Shown here piece by piece: positions 41,205-49,291 of a stretch of DNA of 64,000 nt. Position numbers and translations under genes: made by a program. The notes under the pieces are model-generated. The model saw only the letters and a program-made list of their open reading frames with translations. It was not told where the DNA came from and ran no database searches. Position 1 is the stretch's first letter. Every line of letters begins with the position of its first letter. Location of the stretch: NCBI RefSeq assembly GCF_017874315.1, contig NZ_JAGGLG010000016.1, positions 25,131 through 89,130 of the forward strand, given 5' to 3'. The DNA comes from Symbiobacterium terraclitae (GTDB lineage Bacteria; Bacillota; Sulfobacillia; Symbiobacteriales; Symbiobacteriaceae).

Positions 41205-42956
41205 CTAGTCGCCGGTCGCCGGGCTGGCCGCGTCGTGCACGTGCTTCGGGAAGCGCAGCCGGTCGACCAGGGCCTGGATCTCCTGCTTCGGCGGCGCGGT
41301 GGCCAGCGAGATGCCGATCGTCAGCAGGAAGTTGAGGGGCATGCCGAAGATGCCGGCCGCGTTGGGCAGGATGCCGCCGATGTTGTTGCCGGTGGTGGAC
41401 GACCAGATGATGTAGCCGAGGGTGGTCAGGAGGCCCGCGGCCATGCCGGTGACGGCGCCGGCGGTGTTGATGCGCTTCCAGAAGATGCCCAGCACCAGGA
41501 TCGGGAAGAACGAGGCGGCCGCGAGCGAGAACGCCCAGGCGACGATGTCGGCGATGATGCTGAGGCGCAGGCTCGCGATCCAGGCGGCGATGGCGGCCAC
41601 CGTCACCAGCATCACCCGGGAGATGGTCAGCCGGGTCCGGTCGGTCGCCTTCTTGTTGATCAGCTTGAAGTAGATGTCGTGGGAGATGGCGGTGGCCACC
41701 ACCATCAGCAGGCCGTCGGCGGTGGAGAGCGCCGCCGCCAGGCCGCCCGCCGCCACCAGGCCCGCCACCACGTAGGGCAGGCCCGCGATCTCGGGCATGG
41801 CCAGCACCACCAGGTCGGAGTTCAGGCCGAACTCGGCGAACTCTACCAGGCCGTTGGCGTTTGCGTCGTTGATGGTGAGCAGGCCGGTCTTCGTCCAGGC
41901 CTCCACCCAGCCGGGCAGCGAGCTGATGGACTGGCCGACGACGTTGTGCAGGACCTCCCAGCGGGCAAAGGCGGCGTAGGCCGGGATGGTGATGTACATC
42001 AGCCCGATGAAGAAGAGGGCCCAGCCCACCGAGAAGCGGGTCTCGCGCACGTTGGGGGTGGTGTAGAAGCGCACGATCACGTGGGGCAGGCCCGCCGTGC
42101 CGCACATCAGACAGGTGATGAGGGCCAGGTACTGCGCCTGGGTCCAGTCGTTGAACGGCGTCAGGTAGCCCTTGGTGATGCCCAGGGCCGCCTCGGTCGC
42201 GGCCACGTCGGTCAGGGCCTGGCCGTACATCAGCTGCGGGACCGGGATCCCCGTGATCTTCTGGGAGACAAAGACCGTCGGCAGGATGAAGGCGATGATC
42301 AGGATGATGTACTGGGCCACCTGGGTCCAGGTGACGGCCTTCATGCCGCCCAGCATGGAACAGACGAGGATGCCCAGCAGGCCGACGAAGCAGGCGATGC
42401 GGAAGTCAAGCCCCAGGAACCGGGACATGATGATCCCGACGCCCGAAACCTGTGCGATGAGGTACGTGCCGGACACGATGATGGCGGCGATCACGGCGAC
42501 GATGCGCGGGAAGCTGCCCGGGTAGCGCACGCCGACGAAGTCGGGGATGGTGTAGGCGCCGAGCTTGCGGATGTAAGGCGCCAGGAACAGGGCCAGGAGC
42601 ACGTAGCCGCCCGTCCAGCCCACCGTGTAGGAGAGCCCCTCCTGCCCCAGCACGTAGAGGGTGCCGGCCAGCGAGATGTAGGAGGCGGCGCTCATCCAGT
42701 CGGACGCGGTGGCCATGCCGTTGAAGATGCCCGGGACGGTGCGTCCGGCCACGTAGTACTCGTCCAGGTTGCCCGTGCGGGACATGATGCCGATGGTGGC
42801 GTAGATGCCGATCGTCAGGATCATGAAGGTCCAGGCGATGCCCCGCTGGCCGATCCAGCCGGCGGACTCCGCCACCCAGAGGAAGACGACGAACACCAGG
42901 AAGGCCATGGTGTACATGCCCCAGATCCGGCCCAGCCGGTCAATCTGGTTGAACAC
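41205..42956 (-). CDS. actP: Acetate permease ActP (sodium:solute symporter)
   Basis: 583-aa cation/acetate symporter of the SSS family with about 13 helices. Motifs: GNLDEYYVAGRTVPGIFNGM, ASDWMSAASYISLAGTLYVL, DFVGVRYPGSFPRIVAVIAA, GMKAVTWTQVAQYIILIIAF and LPHVIVRFYTTPNVRETRFS. An ActP-like partner of the small DUF4212 protein encoded just upstream (13-base gap). It brings in acetate for the acetyl-CoA synthetase downstream. Confidence 0.93.
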   Translation of the reverse strand: MFNQIDRLGRIWGMYTMAFLVFVVFLWVAESAGWIGQRGIAWTFMILTIGIYATIGIMSRTGNLDEYYVAGRTVPGIFNGMATASDWMSAASYISLAGTLYVLGQEGLSYTVGWTGGYVLLALFLAPYIRKLGAYTIPDFVGVRYPGSFPRIVAVIAAIIVSGTYLIAQVSGVGIIMSRFLGLDFRIACFVGLLGILVCSMLGGMKAVTWTQVAQYIILIIAFILPTVFVSQKITGIPVPQLMYGQALTDVAATEAALGITKGYLTPFNDWTQAQYLALITCLMCGTAGLPHVIVRFYTTPNVRETRFSVGWALFFIGLMYITIPAYAAFARWEVLHNVVGQSISSLPGWVEAWTKTGLLTINDANANGLVEFAEFGLNSDLVVLAMPEIAGLPYVVAGLVAAGGLAAALSTADGLLMVVATAISHDIYFKLINKKATDRTRLTISRVMLVTVAAIAAWIASLRLSIIADIVAWAFSLAAASFFPILVLGIFWKRINTAGAVTGMAAGLLTTLGYIIWSSTTGNNIGGILPNAAGIFGMPLNFLLTIGISLATAPPKQEIQALVDRLRFPKHVHDAASPATGD

Positions 42957-42969
42957 GGGCGCTCACCTC

Positions 42970-43233
42970 CTACTCGTCAACGCCGTACTTCTGGTCGATG
43001 GTGCGCATCCGGAACGCGTAGACGAAGATGAGGATCACGAAGGTGACCTGCGCGCCCTGGGCCCCCATGTAGTACCCCAGCGGGAAGCCCGTGAGGATCC
43101 GGAACTGATCCAGCCACACGAGCGCCGCGCCTGCCCCGAGCGACACCAGCGCCCAGACCAGCAGCAACTTCACCGCCAGCCCGAGGTTCGCCCTGAAGTG
43201 CCCCTCATACCGCTCCACATCCTTGGGACTCAT
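42970..43233 (-). CDS. DUF4212 small membrane protein, symporter partner
   Basis: 87 aa, two membrane helices (LAVKLLLVWALVSLGAGAAL and GAQVTFVILIFVYAFRMR). The middle DQFRILTGFPLGYYMGAQGA is the family signature. Such proteins are encoded before SSS-family permeases and are thought to be a second subunit. ATG 43233 follows gaaggagga. First gene of the acetate operon. Confidence 0.9.
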   Translation of the reverse strand: MSPKDVERYEGHFRANLGLAVKLLLVWALVSLGAGAALVWLDQFRILTGFPLGYYMGAQGAQVTFVILIFVYAFRMRTIDQKYGVDE

Positions 43234-43332
43234 GCTCACACTCCTCCTTCGCCAGACTCGGAACTTGTCCGGGCTGCCGCGGTGCAACCCTGAAATTAGG
43301 TTTATACGCTATTCCCAATCTTTCCTCTACTC

Positions 43333-43379
43333 ATGCAGTTTTGCATACAAGTTCATTGTTGAACTTGTCTCACAAGTTT
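43333..43379. promoter_or_regulatory. Cluster of palindromes between the acetate operon and dinB
   Basis: Palindrome ATGCA-gttt-TGCAT (43333-43346), then ACAAGTTC-attgtt-GAACTTGT (43347-43368), then another half site ACAAGTTT (43372-43379). A further GAACTTGT lies at 43261-43268. The minus-strand TATAAA at 43301-43306 is a candidate -10 for the acetate operon. This looks like an operator array for one dimeric regulator. Confidence 0.6.
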
Positions 43380-43457
43380 CCCGAATCGATGATGAAGGGG
43401 TTGCAAGTGGCGAGGGGAAGACTCATACTACCGAATCAAATGGGCGCAGGAGGGCTG

Positions 43458-43931
43458 ATGGGCGTGCAGGTACTGGAGTTGCTGAACCGCTACGAGGCCG
43501 GGCCGGCCCTGCTCCGGGAGAGCCTGGCCGGTCTGAGCGCGGATGAGCTGCGCTACAAGTACGACCCCGCCAAGTGGTCCGCGAAGGAGATCGCCATCCA
43601 CGTGGCCGACATGGAGGTGGCCGCCACCTTCCGCATGAAGCGGGTGATCGCCGAACCAGGGGCCCGCTACCCCGGGGTCGACCAGGATCTCTGGGCCGCC
43701 AACCTGGGCTACCAGGAGCGGGACGTGGAGCCCTCGCTGCGCCTGCTGGAGGCCCTGCGGGCGGAGATGGCGGCGATCCTGCGGAGCCTGCCGCCGGAGG
43801 TGTGGAACCAGTCCGGGGTGCACGACCGGGCCGGCGAGCAGACGCTGGCAGATCTGGTGGTGGCCTACACGGAGCACCTGGAGAAGCACGTGGGGCAGAT
43901 CCGGGCGATCCGGGAGCGGCTGGGGAAGTAG
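43458..43931 (+). CDS. DinB-family protein
   Basis: 157-aa four-helix-bundle protein of the DinB/YfiT superfamily. Visible: ADELRYKYDPAKWSAKEIAI, HVADMEVAATFRMKRVI and near the C-terminus AYTEHLEKHVGQIRAIRERL; the two His groups (HVAD; EHLEKHV) match the metal-binding triad. Members are often bacillithiol- or mycothiol-dependent transferases. ATG 43458 follows aggaggg. Single gene, ended by a very strong shared terminator. Confidence 0.87.
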   Translation: MGVQVLELLNRYEAGPALLRESLAGLSADELRYKYDPAKWSAKEIAIHVADMEVAATFRMKRVIAEPGARYPGVDQDLWAANLGYQERDVEPSLRLLEALRAEMAAILRSLPPEVWNQSGVHDRAGEQTLADLVVAYTEHLEKHVGQIRAIRERLGK

Positions 43932-43940
43932 CGGACGCGC

Positions 43941-43990
43941 GCAGGGGCCGTTCCCCGGCCATCTCGGATGACCCGGGGAACGGCCCCTGC
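43941..43990. terminator. Very strong bidirectional terminator between dinB and rubrerythrin
   Basis: Perfect 18-bp arms 43941-43958 (gcaggggccgttccccgg) and 43973-43990, with a 14-base loop, between convergent genes. Confidence 0.8.
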
Positions 43991-44002
43991 GGCGGACCGA
44001 CC

Positions 44003-44593
44003 TTAGTAGTTCTCCACGAACAGCTCGAAGTACGCCTGCGGATGCTGACAGGCCGGGCAGACCTTCGGCGCAGCGGTGCCCTCGTGGATATAGCCGCAGT
44101 TGCGGCACTTCCAGAAATACTTGCCGTCCCGCTGGAAGACGACGCCCTTCTCCAGGTTGTCGACCAGCTTGCGGTAGCGGGTCTCGTGGGCCGTCTCGGC
44201 CTTCGCGATCATGCGGAAGGCGGTGGCGATCTCCGGGAAGCCCTCCTGCTCCGCGATGTCGGCGAACTCGGGGTACATGTGCGACCATTCCTCGTGCTCG
44301 CCGGCGGCGGCTGCCTTCAGGTTCTCCATGGTGCTGCCGGCGGCCACGGGGTAGGCCGCGTGGATCGCCACGTCCATGGGCATCTCGCCCTCCAGCCCGG
44401 CCGCGGCCAGGCGGAAGAACCGCCGGGCGTGCTGCTCCTCGTTGTCCGCGGTCTCCTGGAAGATGGCCGCGATCTGCTTCAGCCCTTCCTCGTCCGCGAC
44501 CTTGGCGTACATCATGTACCGGGCGCGGGCCTGGCACTCACCTGCAAAGGCCTTCATCAGGTTCTCCAGCGTCTTGGTTCCCTTCAAGTTCAT
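44003..44593 (-). CDS. rbr: Rubrerythrin
   Basis: 196-aa diiron peroxidase. N-terminal ferritin-like domain with Glu/His ligands in [11 protein letters not shown] near residue 17, [13 protein letters not shown] near 47, [13 protein letters not shown] near 98 and [13 protein letters not shown] near 130; C-terminal rubredoxin domain with CRNCGY and [12 protein letters not shown] binding one iron. It reduces hydrogen peroxide in anaerobes and microaerophiles. ATG 44593 follows gaggaggcacgcgat. It has its own extended -10 promoter and a palindrome upstream. Confidence 0.95.
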   Translation of the reverse strand: MNLKGTKTLENLMKAFAGECQARARYMMYAKVADEEGLKQIAAIFQETADNEEQHARRFFRLAAAGLEGEMPMDVAIHAAYPVAAGSTMENLKAAAAGEHEEWSHMYPEFADIAEQEGFPEIATAFRMIAKAETAHETRYRKLVDNLEKGVVFQRDGKYFWKCRNCGYIHEGTAAPKVCPACQHPQAYFELFVENY

Positions 44594-44643
44594 ATCGCGT
44601 GCCTCCTCATGCTGCAGTGCTGAGCTAGAGGGATTCCAAACTG

Positions 44644-44690
44644 ATTATACCAGAATCTCCCCGGTTATGTTCGTGATTTCACGCACGAAC
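44644..44690 (-). promoter_or_regulatory. Rubrerythrin promoter with inverted repeat
   Basis: Minus-strand extended -10 TGG-TATAAT (-10 at 44644-44649). Around -35 lies gttcgtg-N8-cacgaac (44669-44690) which contains a nested palindrome CGTGA-TT-TCACG (44672-44683). It differs from PerR boxes; the regulator is unknown. Confidence 0.65.
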
Positions 44691-44727
44691 CCCTGCGGTT
44701 TCCATCCAAACGGGCCGGAGCGGTCTC

Positions 44728-45807
44728 TCACCGCAGCCCGGCCCGGATGATCAGCGCCCCGTCAACCACGTCGATGCCCGTCAGCCTGAGCGGCTGGACC
44801 ATGGGGCTGACGTCGATGTCGAGGTACCCGTCCGCCACCATCTGCGCCACGGCGCCGAGCGGCACGGGGAACTCCCGCACCTGCATCAGCGACGGCTCGA
44901 AGCGCAGCTTCCCGTCGGGCAGCACGGCGAACCCCCCTGCGATCTCCAGCGGCACCTCATCGAAGACGCCTGAGAGCAGGAAGAGGTCGTCGTCGTCATC
45001 CAGTTCTACGTGCAGGCCTGCCAGCTCCGGATAGCCGGTGAGCACCTCGTTGAGGCTGTCGGCCGTGACCGTCACCACAGCGCTCGGCGGGAAGAGGGAG
45101 AAGCGCACGTCGTCGGGCTCGAGGCCCCCGGTGCCGATCCCCTGCAGCGCCAGGCCCAGAGCCTCCAGCACCGGCATGGCGCTCGCCTGCCAGTCGGCCT
45201 CCACCGCCGCCAGCTCCTCCTCCACCGCGGCCCGCTGCTCGCCCAGCCCGGCGAGGATCGCCTCTCGCTCGGCGATGGCGGCCTCCAGCTCGGCCACCCG
45301 GGCCAGCTGTGTCTCCCGCAGCCGCTCCGCCTCTGCCTGCAGCTCGGCCAGCCGCAGCGCCTCCTCGGACACCCTGGCCTGGGTCGTCATGAGCTCCCTG
45401 GCCCTGCGGGCGTCGTAGGCCATGACCTGCTCCAGCGCGTCCAGGCGCCAGAGCAGGTCCGGCAGCGACTTGGCGCTGAAGAGGAGGATCCAGAACCCCC
45501 GGTTGCCCTGCTCCCGGTAGTACTGCAGCCGCCGGCCGTACTGCTCCTTGAGGCGGGCCAGGTCGGCCTGCAGGCGGTCCAGCTCGGTCCGGGCCTGCTC
45601 CTCCCGGGCGGCGGCCTCGCCGAGCTGCACCTCCAGGTCGGCCAGGGCCGTCCGAGCCTCCTCCAGGCGGCGGTTGAGCAGGAACAGCTCCTGGAGAACC
45701 GCCTCCCGGTCGGGCTCCGCAGCCCGGGCGGCGGGGGCGCCCAGCCGCAGGGAGGCGGCCAGCACGGCGACGATGCAGCACACCCCCACCGTGCGCAACC
45801 ACCTCAT
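44728..45807 (-). CDS. Exported coiled-coil protein (PcsB/CwlO N-terminal type)
   Basis: 359 aa. Signal peptide (MRWLRTVGVCCIVAVLAASL, cleavage after ARAA near 31). Residues 35-210 form a coiled coil interrupted by LQYYREQGNRGFWILLFSAK and SLPDLLWRLDALEQVMAY, the hallmark of the PcsB/CwlO coiled-coil domain that controls wall hydrolases. The C-terminal half (about 225-359) is a beta-rich domain with VVTVTADSLNEVLTGYPELA and YLDIDVSPMVQPLRLTGIDV and no NlpC/P60 catalytic triad. So it may regulate a hydrolase rather than be one. ATG 45807 follows ggagggg by 5 bases. Confidence 0.8.
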   Translation of the reverse strand: MRWLRTVGVCCIVAVLAASLRLGAPAARAAEPDREAVLQELFLLNRRLEEARTALADLEVQLGEAAAREEQARTELDRLQADLARLKEQYGRRLQYYREQGNRGFWILLFSAKSLPDLLWRLDALEQVMAYDARRARELMTTQARVSEEALRLAELQAEAERLRETQLARVAELEAAIAEREAILAGLGEQRAAVEEELAAVEADWQASAMPVLEALGLALQGIGTGGLEPDDVRFSLFPPSAVVTVTADSLNEVLTGYPELAGLHVELDDDDDLFLLSGVFDEVPLEIAGGFAVLPDGKLRFEPSLMQVREFPVPLGAVAQMVADGYLDIDVSPMVQPLRLTGIDVVDGALIIRAGLR

Positions 45808-46234
45808 GCGACCCCTCCTCTCGCCGGCGGCCATTCTCGCCTTCCCCGCTTAAATACCACGGCCCGTCGGAACACTCCTGCACCCCGCGGGCGCTCCCCG
45901 CTCGGACCGGGGCGCGCCGTGTCTGATTGGAGGCCGGGGCTCCCTGCGCAGGTTATCAACAGCGAAGATATACATGACTAGAACTGGTCATATCGAATCT
46001 GAGCATGAGGTTGAAGGTAAGTGGAGGCGGAAACCGAACTACTCCCACAATAGGCAGCGGGCGTGCCCCGGACGGACTGCAGGCCGATGCGTCCCGCCGC
46101 CGGGCGCGGGCCCGCGGCGACGGCCCGACTGGGGCGCCGGCCGGTGACGGCACGCGGTGATGCCCCGCTTCCGTAAGATCACTACGCCCCTCCCCACACA
46201 TCGGTTCACTCCCACGCATCGCGAGGTGGCTCAG
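45808..46234. other. 427-base gap before the butyrate genes
   Basis: Contains an imperfect palindrome ATGACTAG-aa-CTGGTCAT (45974-45991) with one mismatch, whose right arm CTGGTCAT recurs in the TetR operator at 51493-51500. The rest is GC-rich with no gene; the buk promoter is not obvious. Confidence 0.5.
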
Positions 46235-47344
46235 ATGCACAACCCGCCCAAGCCCCTGATCCTCGCCATCAACCCCGGTGCGACGTCGACGAAGATCGGC
46301 CTCCACGACGGCGACCGGTGGCGCCTGCGCCAGGTCATCCCCCACTCCGCCGCGGACCTGGCCGGGTTCGAGAGCGTGATCGACCAGTACCCCTACCGGC
46401 TCGAACTCGTCCGCCGGGCGCTGGCCGAGAACGGCGTGGCGCCGGAGTCGCTCACCGCGGTCGTGGCCCGGGGCGGCCTCCCCAAGCCCGGCCCCGGCGG
46501 CACGTACGCGGTCAACGAGGCGATGCTGGACGACCTCAGGGCCTGCCGGTACGGCATACACGTCTCCAACCTCGCCCCCATCATCGCCTACGACATCGCC
46601 AGGCCCCTGGGAATCCCCTGCTTCACCGTCGACCCGGTGACCACCGACGAGCTCTGGCCCCTGGCCCGGATCTCGGGCATGCCGGACCTGGAGCGGTCGA
46701 ACCTGTCGCACGCCCTGAACATGAAGGCCGTCGCCCGCCGGGTGGCCCGTGAGCTGGCGCGCCCGTACGACGAGCTGAACCTGATCACGGTCCACCTGGG
46801 CACCGGCATCTCGGTGGCCGCCCACCACAAGGGCCGCATGGTGGACGTCGTCAGCGGCAACGAGGAGGGCCCCTTCTCGCCGGACCGGCCCGGCACCCTG
46901 CCCGCCTGGTCGCTGGTGAAGCTCTGCTACTCCGGCAAGTACACCTTCGCCGAGATGAAGCGCCTGATGAACGGCGAGGGCGGCCTCTCCGCCTACCTGG
47001 GCACGAAGGACGTGCGCGCCGTCGAGGAGCGCATCCGGGCCGGCGACGAGCACGCCCGGCTGGTGCTGGACGCGATGTGCTACCAGGTGGCCAAGTACAC
47101 CGGGGCCATGGCCTGCGCCCTGGGCGGCTGCGTGGACCGGATCATCATCACCGGCGGCATCGCCCACTCTGATTACGTGGTCTCCCGCATCCGCGAGCGC
47201 ATCGCCTTCCTGGCCCCGGTTGCGGTGCTGCCGGGCGAGGAGGAGCTGGAGGCGCTGGTGGAGGGCGCCCTGCGGGTGCTGCGCGGCGAGGAGACGGCCA
47301 GGGTCTACGGCGCACAGGAGGTGGAGTCCAGTGCCGTGGGCTGA
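46235..47344 (+). CDS. buk: Butyrate kinase
   Basis: 369-aa acetokinase-family enzyme that converts butyryl phosphate and ADP to butyrate and ATP, or the reverse. Motifs: ILAINPGATSTKIGLHDGD at the start (phosphate-binding), VVARGGLPKPGPGGTYAVNE, NLITVHLGTGISVAAHHKGR and IITGGIAHSDYVVSRIRERI. ATG 46235 follows gaggtgg. It overlaps the phosphotransbutyrylase gene by 14 bases. The order buk-ptb is the reverse of the usual clostridial ptb-buk. A branched-chain kinase role is also possible. Confidence 0.92.
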   Translation: MHNPPKPLILAINPGATSTKIGLHDGDRWRLRQVIPHSAADLAGFESVIDQYPYRLELVRRALAENGVAPESLTAVVARGGLPKPGPGGTYAVNEAMLDDLRACRYGIHVSNLAPIIAYDIARPLGIPCFTVDPVTTDELWPLARISGMPDLERSNLSHALNMKAVARRVARELARPYDELNLITVHLGTGISVAAHHKGRMVDVVSGNEEGPFSPDRPGTLPAWSLVKLCYSGKYTFAEMKRLMNGEGGLSAYLGTKDVRAVEERIRAGDEHARLVLDAMCYQVAKYTGAMACALGGCVDRIIITGGIAHSDYVVSRIRERIAFLAPVAVLPGEEELEALVEGALRVLRGEETARVYGAQEVESSAVG

Positions 47345-48233
47345 CTTCGACGCGATGCTGGCCGACGCGGTGCGCCAGCCGACCCGCACGGTGGCGGTGG
47401 CCTCGGCAGCCGATCAGGACGTGCTGATCGCGGTCCGCGACGCCCTGGCGCTGGGGCTCTGCCGGGCGATCCTGGTGGGGCCGGGTGCGGAGATCGCCGC
47501 GGCGGCCGATGCGGTGGGCCTGGACCTCTCCGCCGTCGAGGTGGTGGAGGCGGCAGACCCGAAGGCGGCGGCCCTGGAGGCGGCCCGCCTCTGCGACGCC
47601 GGCCGGGCCCAGGTGCTGATGAAGGGCCAGGTCTCCTCGGGCGACTTCCTGAAGGCCCTGCTCAGCCCTGACCTGAAGCTGAAGCGCGCCCCGCTGCTCA
47701 GCCACCTGGCCTGCCTGGAGGTGCCCAGCCTCGGCCGCCTGCTCTTCGTCACGGACGGCGGGATGGTCCCCTACCCCGACCTCGACCAGAAGGTGAAGAT
47801 CCTGAACAACGCCCTGGAGGCCCTGCACCGGCTGGGCTGGTCGCTGCCCAAGGTGGCGGTGGTCGGCGCCGTGGAAACGGTGAACCCGCAGATGCCGCCC
47901 ACCGTGGACGCCGCCCTGATCGCCAAGATGGCCGAGCGCGGGCAGATCAGGGGCGCCCTGGTGGACGGCCCGCTGGCCTTCGACGGCGCCGTCAGCCCCG
48001 AGTCGTGCAGGCACAAGGGCATCGGCGGGCCGGTGGCGGGCGAGGCCGACCTGATCCTCGTGCCGACGATCGAGGTGGGCAACGTACTGGCCAAGTCGCT
48101 GATCTACTGCGCCGGCGCCACGATGGCCGGGGTCGTGCTGGGCGCGGCGGTGCCCGTCGTGCTGGTCTCCCGGTCGGACACGCCCCGGGCAAAGCTGGCC
48201 TCGCTGGCCATGGCGATGCTGAGCGCCCCATGA
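47331..48233 (+). CDS. ptb: Phosphate butyryltransferase
   Basis: 300-aa phosphotransacylase that exchanges CoA for phosphate on butyryl-CoA. Motifs: DALALGLCRAILVGPGAEI, GRAQVLMKGQVSSGDFLKAL, LFVTDGGMVPYPDLDQKVKI and DLILVPTIEVGNVLAKSLIY. GTG 47331 after aggaggtgg, overlapping the end of buk. With buk it forms a route between butyryl-CoA and butyrate; substrate could also be branched-chain acyl-CoA. A terminator follows at once. Confidence 0.92.
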   Translation: MPWADFDAMLADAVRQPTRTVAVASAADQDVLIAVRDALALGLCRAILVGPGAEIAAAADAVGLDLSAVEVVEAADPKAAALEAARLCDAGRAQVLMKGQVSSGDFLKALLSPDLKLKRAPLLSHLACLEVPSLGRLLFVTDGGMVPYPDLDQKVKILNNALEALHRLGWSLPKVAVVGAVETVNPQMPPTVDAALIAKMAERGQIRGALVDGPLAFDGAVSPESCRHKGIGGPVAGEADLILVPTIEVGNVLAKSLIYCAGATMAGVVLGAAVPVVLVSRSDTPRAKLASLAMAMLSAP

Positions 48234-48251
48234 GGCTGCGTAGGAGACATT

Positions 48252-48285
48252 GCCGCCCCCGTCCTCGAGTGAGGTCGGGGGCGGC
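48252..48285. terminator. Terminator between ptb and the LysR gene
   Basis: Arms gccgcccccg (48252-48261) and cgggggcggc (48276-48285), extended by cctc/gagg inside with one T-T mismatch. Convergent genes on both sides. Confidence 0.75.
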
Positions 48286-48302
48286 TCGCTGTTGCAGGCA
48301 CG

Positions 48303-49175
48303 CTACTCCGTCAGCGCCGCCAGGCATTCCAGCAGCGCCCGGTGCAGGTCGGCGGGCGGACGGTGGCGCTGCCAGACGGCGCAGATCGGTCGGGTGATGC
48401 GCAGCCCCTCCAGGCGCACGCAGGCAAACTCGCCGGGGGACAGGGCCGAGAGCGAGACAAAGGCGTCGCCGACGCCGGACCGGAGGGCGGTCTTGAGCGC
48501 CTCCGGGCTGCCCACCTCCGCCACGACGTTCAGGTCCTCCGGGCCGATCCCCCGCTCGCCCAGGGCGTGCAGCACGGTGGCCCGCGTGGCCGAACCGGCC
48601 TCCCGCATGACCAGCGGGACCTGCCGCAGCTGCCCGGGCGGAAGCGGGTCGGGCAGCGAGACCCCCGGCCGCAGGGCCAGCACGATCTCGTCGACGCCCA
48701 CCTGCTCGCTCTCCAGCCAGGGGTCGTCCACCTCCTGGCCGACGAGACCCAGGTCCGCCCGGCCCTCCCGGACCCATCCCAGCACCGCCTCGGTGTTGGC
48801 GATGCGCACGCGCACCTCCGCCTCGGGGTGGTCGGCGCGGAACCGGGCCAGCGCACGGGGCAGCAGGCTCTCACCGGGGAGGGTCGAGGCCGCGACCTCC
48901 ACGACAACCTTCGCGCGGGGGCGCAGCGCCGCCATGGCGGCCTCCATCTCGTTCACCGCGCCCAGGATGCGCTCGGCGTGCGGGAGCAGCGCCTCGCCGG
49001 CCGGGGTCAGCGCCACCTGCCGGGTGCTCCGCACGAAGAGGGGCAGGCCGAACCGCTCCTCCAGGTGCTTGATGTGCTGGCTGACCGCGGGCCGGGTCAG
49101 CCCGGCCAGCTCGGCCGCACGGGTGAAGCTGCCCTCCCGGGCCACCAGCTGGAAGAGACGGAGGGACTCGATCAT
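48303..49175 (-). CDS. LysR-family transcriptional regulator
   Basis: 290 aa. N-terminal winged helix (SLRLFQLVAREGSFTRAAEL, AGLTRPAVSQHIKHLEERFG) and a periplasmic-binding-like effector domain beginning KVVVEVAASTLPGESLLPRA. The effector half resembles CysL/CbbR-type activators. ATG 49175. It is convergent with buk-ptb and 117 bases from the radical-SAM gene end, so its target is not evident from position. Confidence 0.92.
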   Translation of the reverse strand: MIESLRLFQLVAREGSFTRAAELAGLTRPAVSQHIKHLEERFGLPLFVRSTRQVALTPAGEALLPHAERILGAVNEMEAAMAALRPRAKVVVEVAASTLPGESLLPRALARFRADHPEAEVRVRIANTEAVLGWVREGRADLGLVGQEVDDPWLESEQVGVDEIVLALRPGVSLPDPLPPGQLRQVPLVMREAGSATRATVLHALGERGIGPEDLNVVAEVGSPEALKTALRSGVGDAFVSLSALSPGEFACVRLEGLRITRPICAVWQRHRPPADLHRALLECLAALTE

Positions 49176-49291
49176 GCCCGCACCCCCGAACCGTTTTGAT
49201 GTGGAGCAGCGGCTACTCCTTCGACCGCCGGAGCATCATCTCCTCTTGCTTCAGGCCTGAACCACGTCGGGGAGCCTCGGGGCCAGCTCCG

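Noticed and set aside
45957..47389. Long minus-strand frame over the butyrate kinase gene
   Set aside because: Antisense shadow; the plus-strand gene has clear acetokinase motifs.
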